DNA of 64,000 nucleotides from Misgurnus anguillicaudatus (lineage: Eukaryota > Chordata > Actinopteri > Cypriniformes > Cobitidae): assembly GCF_027580225.2 (NCBI RefSeq), contig NC_073361.2:26316001-26380000 (forward strand), written 5' to 3'. This document shows positions 39,401 to 46,754 of this stretch, one piece after another. The notes beneath the pieces were generated by a model. The model was given only the letters and a program-made list of their open reading frames with translations. It did not search any database and was not told the origin of the DNA. Both the position numbers and the translations under genes were made by a program. Numbering within the stretch: position 1 is the stretch's first letter; every line of letters starts with the position of its first letter.

Positions 39401-42400
39401 GTATTTATAATTAGTAATATGTTTTGCTAAGGACTTCATTTAGACAATTTTAAAGGCGATTTTCTCAGTATTTAGATTTTTTTTGCACTATCAAATTTTC
39501 AAATAGTTGTATCGCTGCCAAATATTGTATAAATCTATATTTAAAAAAATGACCCTTAAAGGATTAGTCCATATTCTTAAAAAAATCCAGATAATTTACT
39601 CACCACCATGTCATCCAAAATGTTGATGTCTGTCTTTGTTCAGTCGAGAGGAAATTATGTTTTTTGAGGAAAACATTCCAGGATTTTTCTCATTTTAATG
39701 GTCGTCTTGCGTGAGGTCGCGCTGGCGCATCACAGGATGGATATAGACGAGAAGTTGTGGTTTAAAAGTGCATATTTTTTATTTTTCTTGTCAAAAATGA
39801 CAATCGATAGATAAGACCCTTATGCCTCGTTTGAGATCGTTTAGAGTCCTTTGAAACTTCGTTGAAAAAAACTGTTACGTGTTTAGTGAAGTGTTAAGTG
39901 TTGGAGTCCATTAAAGTCCATTAAAATGAAAAAAATTCTGGAATGCTTTCCTCAAAAAACACAATTTCCTCCCGACCGAACAAAGAAAGACACCAACACC
40001 CCGGATGACACGGTGGCGAGCAAAGTATATCTGGATTATTCAAAAAAAAATTGACATCCTTTAAGACTGGTTTTGTGATCCAGGATCACATATATAATAC
40101 TTAAAGTGTGTGTGTGTGTGTGTGTGTCTTACCCCAGTTTCTGCTGTGAGAAAGAGCTTAAAATCCTCACTGCTGGAGAAAATTGGATGTTCTGCTATTT
40201 TGTTCAGAAACCTGTTCAGCGCTCTTTTCCTCGTCTCGATGAAATCTTCATTAAACCTCTCCACCATACCTCGCATCACAAACTTCTCTGGTAGTGGATG
40301 AAGAGGAAAAATCATTGTGTTTAGTTTCATCATATAGCGACAGAGGATTATAAAATCAATTACTGAAACATTATTGTTTAAAGGAAGGATGGCAGAAGTT
40401 GAGCTTCTGCTTATAAAAAAACAATAAAATAGTATGTACAGTAACATGCTTACAATTAAAGTTTGAGCGAAAATGCATTACACCTAGAAAAATGTTGAAA
40501 TGAAATCACAGAATTTTAAACATACCGCAACTTATACAACAGTCTTAAGCCCGGGATACACTGCACGATAATTGGCTGTCCCAGATGAAAGATTGCCATC
40601 GTGAAACTATCGTCGCGATTTCTGTGATCGTGGCTCTCCATCGGTGGTCCTTTGTCGTACAGTGAGAGAGGTTCAAAGACGGCCGTTTTCCCGGTCTTGC
40701 GTCCAAAGATAGCCTACGATAGTTTTCTGGCAGTGTCAGAAATTCGGCATGATCACCGCACAGTGTGTTTGCTGCTACGACCTGCGCGCCTGTATTTGTT
40801 TACCACGAGCGCATGCTGGTGACGTTGCGCAACGTGTGACGCAGCCGCCGAAACTTCCGTGTCATCATCGTACAGTCTACATGCCTCTCGTACCCGAGTT
40901 TAAACGATGCTTGTCGCACAGTGTGATAAGGTAATGATCTTATAAGAGGCCAAAAAGCGTGCAGTGTATTCCGGGCTTTACACATTATGGGGTGGTTTCT
41001 CGGACAGGGCTTATCCTTGTCTATAGACTAAAATGAATTAAATGCAAACCCCAGCGTTTTTTTTTTTTTTTTTAAGTTGCCAGCCAGTGCCAGCTTTTTT
41101 ATGATTTTCACAAAAGTTTCAATGCCCTCCAGAAAATGTTCTTCTTTAAATATATAAACATACATATATATCAAATGAAAAAACAGACCCTCTGCTTTAA
41201 AAAAACATCTTGCATTGACATATCTGAAAAGGGACATTTCACAAGACTTTTTTTAAGATGTAAAATAAATCTTTGATGTCTTTGGGTACGTATGTGAAGT
41301 TTTAGCTCAAAGAGTGCAGTTGGATAGTGCATATTGAGGGGCAGTATTATCCCCTTCTGACATCACAAGAGGAGCCAAATTTCAATTACCTATATTTCAC
41401 ATGCTTGCAGTGAATGGTTTACCAAAACTAAGTTACTGGGGTGATCTTTTTCACATTTTCTAGGTTGATGATAGAAGCACTGGGGACCCAATTATAGCAC
41501 TTAAAACATCAGATTTTCATGATGTCTTCTTTAACATAATCAAGTGCCATTGTTTTGTCTTAAGGTGCACACAGATATATAAATCCGCTTTCACAGACAA
41601 GGCTTAAGGTTTGTCCTATACCAGTGGTTCTCAAACTGGGGGCTGCGGCCCCTGAGATGGTGCCAGGGGGGCCTCAGTTTTATGACATTTTATTAATGTA
41701 TCATACAGTCTGTGCAATTAAACCTCAGAAAAATAAGGCTTTTAACCAACAGTACTACATTGTATATTTAATATATTTTGTTTAATTCTAATTTTAAGTT
41801 TTACAATGTTTAATGTCATAATTTTAAGGGGGCCACAAAGGGATGCACTTAACTGGGGTGGTTGGCGCACGCTGAAAAAGTTTGAGAACCACTCTGTCCT
41901 AGACCAAGACATATATTGGAGTTGTCTCAAAAGAAAATAACTTGCACTGCCAGATCTTAAAATCTGCCAGTGCCATTGAATTACACACCAGTAATGTCCT
42001 TTTCTAGTACTGGCTTTAGCTAAGCCTCGTCTGTGAAACCATACCATAATGTCCTAATAAAACTAAGACCTAGTCCTGGATTAATCTAAAATGTGTCTGG
42101 GAAACTGCCCCTATATGTATATAGCATTATTAACAAGTTTAATAGTAGAAATTAACCTTGTCTGTGTAAACATGGTAAACAGTAAACAGTATGGTAAACA
42201 GTAAACACTGAAATATACCGCTCAAAAAAAGGAGTAAAGGAATTTAAGCGCTGAAATAATTTTTTTTTTAATTTTTAGAGTTTCCCAAAGACTTCCATAA
42301 TAAGTCCATTAATTTTCTACAGCATGTTTGACAAACAGACTCACAACACCTACATGAACAATAAGCGTGGGATGAGCCTCTTCCAGACGTCCTTTTAACC

Positions 42401-44256
42401 ACATGAAGTCTTGGTATCGCCTTCGCACCTCAAACTCACTTGAGTCAAACTCGCTCCGAGTGGTCTGATGTGAGAGAAAAATGGAAAATGTGCAAGAATG
42501 ATTTACAGCATTTAACGGCACACAGTTGGTTAATTTGTCCTTGGGTACACTGTACCTTGGTCACAACCCTGTAGGTTATGTATGTCTCAATAGCATTCAC
42601 ATGGGTCTCAGGGTTATCGACTGTGACAAAAATGTCTTTGGCGTCAACATCTCTCTCTTCTTCCTCAAACTTGTACTGGTTGATCATTGAACCAGGGGAA
42701 GTCTGCATGGAGGCGTTGAAAGAGCTGCTGTTTGTCGTATCCTGCTAATAATACAAGGCATGTGGATTAGGGCATGTGAGAGGTGCCAACATTGAACACG
42801 GGTGTTTTGAAAACAAGCTGACTTGGATGTGAGGGTTATGCAAGTCATTTTAATGCTAAAAATATTTTCTTCTATTCAAGCGTAATATGCGAATACACCT
42901 AGGTTGATCATAGGTGGATTTTCTCTGCCAGGGGTATATATATATTTGGAAACTGGATCAATAGTAGGGCTGGGTATCGATTCAGATGTTCCAGATCGAT
43001 TCAATTTCGATTCAGAAGCTATCAAATCGATTCGATTTCGATTCTCAATTCAATTTTCGATTCCGGATCTCGGGTCGGTTTTTATATTCAATTCTCAATT
43101 CAACTCAATGAATATAGATTTAATACAAATACTATATTAATAAAAAAGAACAGTGAACATAAGTTTACAAGTGGGTAATTAATAAAAAGAAATTAAAAGC
43201 CACAACACTATCGCCGTTGTCTTGCTAGCGAAATCTAAAATGCCTCCATACCTCTTACTTTTTTTGAAGGTGGCATGTTTTGAACCGCCATTTTAAGGAC
43301 TAAATGAAAGAATAACAGGCTCACCTCTCGCTCCTTGGTAACATTGCGCAAGGCAAAAAAGAGGGTGACATCTAGTGAAGAAGACTAGTAATTTGATTAA
43401 TGTTAATCTTAATGTTTGCAGAAAAAATATGGGGGGAAAAAACCCGATTCTGCTCTTTGAGAATCGATTCTGAATCGACCACGTTTTAAAAAACGATTAA
43501 CCGAAAAATCTTTTTTTTTTGGCCCAGCCCTAATCAATATTCATTATTTTGCAGTTTCGCTTGCTATTGCACAAAAATTACACAACTCACATTTAAGACA
43601 ATTTATGTCAATTATTAGTGCGATCAAACAGCTATTACATTTTGGATAATTTCTCAAATAGTGACAAAATGTAGATGCTTTTATTCAATTCAAGGAACAC
43701 ATTTTTTTCCTGTGTGTGTGTGTGCAACCCAGTCTCATGGAGTTGCGTATAAATAGCAAAAATCGTGCAATATATACGCCAAATTCCACTTTGGCGTGCA
43801 TATGATACGCCAGTCCTTCCCATTCACTTAAACGGTGCACCTTTTTTTGTCGTTTTATTTATCGGTTTCTCAAATTTTTTTCTATTTTTACCATTTTCGC
43901 TTGGGTTTAGGGTTGGAACAACTTTTTGTTATATAAAATGACATCCTAACCCAGACCCCAACTCCAAGCGACCATGGCTTAAATATGGACAAAAACATGG
44001 AGAAACCTGTATATTAAATAACATCATTAAGCAAATCTAAAATCTAACCTTAAAACCCAAGCGAAAATGGTTTAAAAAACAGAAAAAAATCGAGAAACCA
44101 ATAAACAAAACAACAAAAAAAGATGCACCGTTTAAGAGAATGGGAAGGACTGGCGTATCATATATGCACGCCAAAGTGGAATTTGGCGTATGTATTGCAC
44201 GATTTTTACACTTTGTGCTATTTATACGCATCTACGTGAGACTGGGTAGTGGGTAG

Positions 44257-44316
<60 letters not shown>

Positions 44317-46754
44317 CCAAGGAATTGAACCCACAGCCTTTGCATTGGTAACACAATAGTCTCGCGTCGTGTCGAGCTACGTAGACCGGCGTATGACATA
44401 ACATTACCATGCATGATTTAAAAACAAACAGATAATTCCGCGCACTGGCCACCCGCCAATCCGCGCAAGGCGCGGCAACCCACCGATCTTGCCGATCCCG
44501 TGAAGCCTGCCACACCTCACATCACTGAGGCACTATGGTTTAAAAGGATGTCGTGATTTTCGGAAATACAGTCGGTCAGGTGCAAAATGTACAGCGCCGT
44601 CATAGTTCAATGGATTATCATCTTATATTTAAACATCAAATGCCAAGAGATACCAGAGAACCATACGAGCATTAGTCTCGCGTAGCCAGACCTTCAATAC
44701 TGAAGGTCTGGTGTTTTTCGCTGCTTTTTCTGGACAAAGCCCGCCCACGAGCTGTTTGACCGACATGTCAAACAACCAATCACAGTTTGTTTCATCTAGC
44801 GTCACGTTTCGGACTCCCCACAATAACGAGCCGGCTGGCAACAAGTCAGTTATTGGAATAACCAGCCGCAACCAAATAGTATCTAAATAAACAACATTAC
44901 TCACCATAGGACAACGTTGAGCACTCCATCAACAGCCACACCAATGAGACGATCCTGTTAAACGTCTGTTTGAAGCATATCTCTCCACTTTTTAACACAT
45001 ACAAGCAATTCAGGAGAACCAAACTTTTAAACTCCACTAACTGCCTTAAAGAAAACTCTTGGACGTCTTTTAAAGAGTCGATGCCGCGAACTATGCATAT
45101 TTTTGAGAATCCAATGTTTAGCTGATCATGATAACTGCTCATTATTATCCACGTGAACACGACTGATTCTCTTCCTCAATGGAACGTCAGAGCTTTGTTT
45201 TCCAGGGACTGAAACTAATCGCGACACTCGCGTCTCCTGGAAATCCGTTTTTTTCCAACCAATCAAAGACGACTTTAACATTTTCACAGGGTTTCCAGAA
45301 AAGTGTACGAAAAACATCAGACGTTCAGCCAACAGTTTGTGGGCGTGACGTCTGAGGCTGAGACTAGTAACACAATGGTCTATGAACTGAGTTACAGGAA
45401 TACATATTACTATAGTAAATCTAAAAAACTGTAGTATGTGTGTCACTGTACAATGATATTATTTCATAAATAAATGATGCTTCATAAATTATAATTAAAG
45501 GTGCAGTGTGTACATTTTAGCAGCATTTAGTGGTAAGGTTGCGAATTGCAACCAACGGCTCAGTCTACTGCTCACCCCTCGCTTTTGAAACGTATAGAGA
45601 AGCTACAGTAGCTGCCACCAGACAAACATGTCATCTTCAGAGACAAGTTAGTAAAAAAAGTTTGTCCAGTAAGGGCTTCTGTAGAAACATGGTGGCACAA
45701 AATGGCGACTTCCATGTTAGGGGACCCTCAGTATGTAGATAAAAACGTCTCATTCTAAGGTAATAAACACATAACAATTATGAAAGGTCTTTACACACCT
45801 TTGATAATATAGTTTTGTATTTTATTTTGCATTTCTGTCAAGACATCCTTCTAAAAACTACATACTGCACCTTTAAATAAATGTCAGTGCTTACTTTATA
45901 TGAATAATACTATCAACCCCTTGTGTTTGTTCAAACTGGACCAATGCTTTCCTAAACCTGTTTTGTAGGTGTCGTTTACTGTTTTGATCACAGAGAGGCA
46001 AAACATCTGATTTTCCTACTGTTGCTATGTCACCAAACAATGACGTATGCAAATCCAGCTCGCTTAACGAGTGCTGCTGTGTGTCTCTTTCCTGTCTTTA
46101 CAAACTCACAGTCAGCAAAACTACAGTATTAAAATAAAAGCAAAACACGTCACCGCCATTCATCGCCATTTACTATTGTAACAAACTGCAACACCGCCCA
46201 AAAGTTACAGAGAGAGAAATATAGACACTCAAAAGTGGAAGTGTTAGCTACAGACAGCATTTCTTTACTGAGCCTGAAGTTGTACGTGCTTTATGTATGT
46301 ACGTGTTTGGTATCATTTACAGAAAATCTGATCTATAAGAAGTAGTATAGCATAACGCGCCTGATCGCTGACCTTTGAAACTTCATACCAAAGCAAAAGA
46401 CTCAGCTCGAGTGAGCTGTGGAGATTTCCATATGATTTACGATCAAACGAGTTTTGCTCTACTAGTCTAATGTGTCCGCGTTACTGACACTCAAACGATA
46501 CATTGTTACTAACATTTAAACAACTGACGCGGCGAAAGTTACAATGTTTCAAACTTTTACGTTCTATGGAACGTGACATTTGATCGCGTGACCTGCAAAG
46601 TTTGCAACCGACCTCTGTTTCTCTTGAGTTTATGATGATGAATTACCTTACTGAAAACTTCCAAATCGTCGTCTTCTTCATCTAGATCTAACATGTGTTC
46701 GGTGATGTTTGTCGGTGAAACCGCGGTGTTGTCGATGATAGTTCCACTCATCAT
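21364..46754 (-). CDS. snx7: sorting nexin 7 (PX-BAR), nine exons, about 428 aa
   Basis: The nine joined exons are 46754-46647, 42741-42556, 42464-42354, 40297-40133, 38810-38612, 37263-37064, 36847-36761, 29387-29235 and 21441-21364. Phases agree throughout. The protein has an acidic N-terminus (DLDEEDDDLEVFSK), a PX domain at about residues 71-187 with RRRYQDF (112-118), PLPEK (136-140) and ETRKRALNRFL, and a C-terminal BAR domain of about 230 residues. Blocks such as SEFEVRRRYQDF, SHKKQGPG and WANNALKSDW identify SNX7 rather than SNX30. SNX7 binds endosomal phosphoinositide and pairs with SNX4 in tubular recycling and autophagy. Zebrafish Snx7 has also been linked to liver cell survival. 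The intron 3 acceptor is abnormal and a cassette exon may exist (see findings). Confidence 0.95.
22699..22850 (+). mobile_element. tRNA-derived SINE
   Basis: It has an A-box-like TAGCTCAACTG (22709-22719) and a B box GGTTCGATTCC (22753-22763), followed by a tail with AAGCGCCTGCCAAATG. The tRNA-like fold is incomplete, so it is a SINE rather than a tRNA gene. Confidence 0.75.
22898..23632. mobile_element. palindromic element (ACAGGGTTCCCAC ends) with nested insertion
   Basis: The inverted ends are ACAGGGTTCCCACACC and CATGAGAACCCTGT, with repeated CAAGGACTTT-like motifs. It is interrupted around 23044-23308 by a different element (TTACAGTTCCCTTTTGAGGG to CAGGGAACAACAG). A partial relative is at 61894-62040. 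Confidence 0.6.
26116..26325. mobile_element. short MITE (GGGGACGTTCACATACC ends)
   Basis: The left GTAGGGGACGTTCACATACC and right GACATGTGAATGGCCCCTTA form an imperfect inverted pair. Confidence 0.4.
26948..27181. mobile_element. palindromic MITE (GCTCCAAAACCGC ends)
   Basis: The left GCTGCTCCAAAACCGCCTAC pairs with GTATGCGGTTTCGGACGCAG at the right. The arms share AGTATGTCCGAATAC-like blocks. Confidence 0.5.
27211..28318. mobile_element. non-autonomous element (AGGGCTCTATCTTA ends), full length
   Basis: The left AGGGCTCTATCTTACACCCG and right TTAAAATAGGGCCCG are inverted. It is about 1.1 kb without a transposase. Partial relatives are at 6890-7485 and 60060-60412. Confidence 0.6.
29235..29387 (-). 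CDS. snx7: snx7 exon 8 (BAR)
   Basis: The exon is 51 codons, MREDLEKLDDRLEWANNALK to NVNYYEK, between acceptor GTTTCAG and donor GTGAGA. It aligns without a gap to SNX7 when joined to exon 7. Confidence 0.95.
29546..29792. mobile_element. MITE (TTAAAGGAGGGGTGCATGAT ends)
   Basis: The right end ATCATGCACCCCGCCTTTAA is the inverse of the left. It lies in snx7 intron 7, about 160 bases upstream of exon 8. Confidence 0.65.
31215..31365. mobile_element. short MITE (GCTGTCACTGGGAC family)
   Basis: The left TTAGCTGTCACTGGGACTGT and right TTTTTAATGGGTACTGCCTC match a family also seen at 60450-60620. Internal GTACACATTTGTACC motifs repeat. Confidence 0.45.
32021..32888. mobile_element. palindromic element (AAGGATTACTCCACTTTC ends)
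   Basis: The left AAGGATTACTCCACTTTCAT pairs with ATGAAAGTGGAGTAATCCTT. The arms include CTGAACAAAGAAAGACATCA and its inverse. Relatives are at 39557-40063 and 62938-63200. Confidence 0.75.
33607..33696 (-). CDS. snx7: possible snx7 cassette exon in intron 7
   Basis: These 90 nt lie between an AG (CATTAAAG) and a donor (GAG then GTAATT). They read 30 codons in the phase needed between exons 7 and 8: DSSVLGLAWDSLLGRSPEDV, then KQQKQGEMNE. The charged end would run into MREDLEKLDDR as one helix. The acceptor has a poor pyrimidine tract, and SNX7 homologues align without this insert, so it may be chance or an alternative exon. Confidence 0.3.
34064..35500. mobile_element. element with CAGTCC(C)TTCAGAAAAACG ends, split by a hAT insertion
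   Basis: The inverted ends are CAGTCCTTTCAGAAAAACG and CGTTTTTCTGAAGGGACTG. The subterminal region holds GCATAATCGC-type palindromes. The element at 34463-35392 sits inside it. Confidence 0.65.
34463..35392. mobile_element. hAT-like element, nested, perfect 8-bp target duplication
   Basis: The ends are TAGGGATGCTCCGATCAGGA and CGATCGGAGCATCCCTA. GAAAGTGC is duplicated exactly at 34455-34462 and 35393-35400. It is 930 bp, rich in CCGATACCGAT, with no intact transposase frame. Confidence 0.88.
36761..36847 (-). CDS. snx7: snx7 exon 7 (BAR)
   Basis: The exon is 29 codons, TVLRRRDNIQAELEAKTEA to AADKEV, between acceptor GTTTTAG and donor GTAAGT. The RRRD.IQAELE block is diagnostic of SNX7/SNX30. 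Confidence 0.93.
37064..37263 (-). CDS. snx7: snx7 exon 6 (BAR)
   Basis: The exon is 200 nt after acceptor GTCACAG. It completes a Glu codon and reads YLEELKECAPTYTLWSNSEE to CTDTLK at donor GTAGGC. It includes the DRCCKETEE stretch conserved in SNX7. Confidence 0.95.
37340..38515. mobile_element. long-inverted-repeat element hosting a TTAA insertion
   Basis: The arms share CTTACCTCAACT, TAGCATTTAGCCTAGCCCCA and CATGTTTTCCCTATTTAAA in opposite orientation over about 200 bp. It starts AAAGGAACACACCACC. It is interrupted at 37771-38318. Relatives are at 55080-55290 and 62165-64000. Confidence 0.7.
37771..38318. mobile_element. TTAA-type element, copy 4, inserted in another transposon
   Basis: It begins TTAACTCATTCACCGCCAGC and ends ATGGCGGGGAATGAGTTAA. 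The uninterrupted target is visible at 63847-63868, where a single TTAA stands, showing that TTAA was duplicated on insertion. Confidence 0.85.
38612..38810 (-). CDS. snx7: snx7 exon 5 (start of BAR)
   Basis: The exon is 199 nt, starting ALASHKKQGPGFLSRMGDS and ending in RIVREQK plus one base at donor GTTTGA. It encodes the linker helix and first BAR helix. Confidence 0.95.
39273..40090. mobile_element. MITE (GACCACAAAACCAGTCATA ends), copy 2, interrupted
   Basis: Its ends match 10229-10811. It carries the element 39557-40063 (AAAGGATTAGTCC to GACATCCTTT) inside, which is a relative of 32021-32888. Confidence 0.65.
40107..40127 (+). repeat. (GT)n microsatellite beside snx7 exon 4 donor
   Basis: A short GT run ends within about ten bases of the exon 4 donor, so length changes would lie just inside intron 4. 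Confidence 0.9.
40133..40297 (-). CDS. snx7: snx7 exon 4 (end of PX)
   Basis: The exon is 55 codons, starting PLPEKFVMRGMVERF and ending FKLFLTAETG at donor GTAAGA. By homology the exon must begin at CCA (40297), but the two intron bases before it read AT instead of AG. The CAG ten bases further in would shift the frame to an early TGA. Confidence 0.85.
40547..40980. mobile_element. MITE (AAGCCCGGGATACACTGCACG ends)
   Basis: The left TAAGCCCGGGATACACTGCA and right TGCAGTGTATTCCGGGCTTTA are inverted. It is GC-richer than its surroundings. Confidence 0.7.
40987..42112. mobile_element. composite nest within a GGTTTC(C)GGACAGGG-type element
   Basis: The outer ends are GGGGTGGTTTCTCGGACAGG and GTGTCTGGGAAACTGCCCC. 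Inside lie a TTAA-family fragment (about 41071-41207), a copy of the 9663 MITE (41229-41505) and a hAT-like element (41622-41896). A cleaner family member is at 53485-54042. Confidence 0.55.
41622..41896. mobile_element. hAT-like MITE (CAGTGGTTCTCAAACT ends)
   Basis: The left CAGTGGTTCTCAAACTGGGG and right AAAGTTTGAGAACCACTCTG are inverted. The 8-bp flanks TCCTATAC and TCCTAGAC match at seven positions. Confidence 0.75.
42354..42464 (-). CDS. snx7: snx7 exon 3 (PX basic motif)
   Basis: The exon is 37 codons, phase 0 to 0. It encodes SEFEVRRRYQDFMWLKGRL, the phosphoinositide-binding RRxY region, and ends HPTLIVH before donor GTAGGT. Confidence 0.93.
42556..42741 (-). CDS. snx7: snx7 exon 2 (linker and start of PX)
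   Basis: The exon is 62 codons, phase 0 to 0, between acceptor TTAGCAG and donor GTACAG. It encodes the linker with SMINQYKFEEEE and the first PX strands (KDIFVTVDNPETHVNAIETY). Confidence 0.95.
42965..43532. mobile_element. hAT-like element, uninterrupted relative of 19444-20391
   Basis: The ends are TAGGGCTGGGTATCGATTCA and TTGGCCCAGCCCTA. The flanks ATCAATAG and ATCAATAT match at seven of eight. It lies in inverted orientation relative to the 19444 copy and lacks the nested insertion. Confidence 0.8.
43726..44247. mobile_element. MITE with TATA-like terminal repeats, copy 2
   Basis: The ends are AACCCAGTCTCATGGAGTTG and CTACGTGAGACTGGGT. Both carry TATAAATAG facing inward. It is nearly collinear with 15833-16352. 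Confidence 0.75.
44259..44314 (+). repeat. (GT)n microsatellite
   Basis: This is an uninterrupted GT run of about 28 units between a MITE end and a SINE. Confidence 0.95.
44314..44390 (-). mobile_element. tRNA-derived SINE head
   Basis: The minus strand carries GTAGCTCGACA (A-box-like) and GGTTCAATTCC (B-box-like, 44321-44331) at tRNA-like spacing. Confidence 0.55.
44673..45366. mobile_element. MITE (TAGTCTCGCGTAGCCAGACC ends)
   Basis: The left TAGTCTCGCGTAGCCAGACC and right TCTGAGGCTGAGACTAGT are inverted with divergence. It is about 690 bp with no intact frame. Confidence 0.55.
45495..45876. mobile_element. MITE (TTAAAGGTGCAGTGTGTA ends)
   Basis: The left TTAAAGGTGCAGTGTGTACA pairs with TACATACTGCACCTTTAA. 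It lies in snx7 intron 1. Confidence 0.7.
46647..46754 (-). CDS. snx7: snx7 exon 1 (coding part)
   Basis: I chose the MMSGTIIDN start: its ATGs have A or G at -3 and the following acidic block matches SNX7. The frame stays open to an ATG at 46910 (MWASCRTL), but that ATG has T at -3 and the extra 52 residues do not resemble SNX7. The exon ends AAG then GTAATT. Confidence 0.8.

Noticed and set aside
46557..46646. Extension of the snx7 exon 1 frame (VIHHHKLKRN and onward)
   Set aside because: It is read-through past donor GTAATT; joining to exon 2 at that donor restores the SNX7 sequence exactly.
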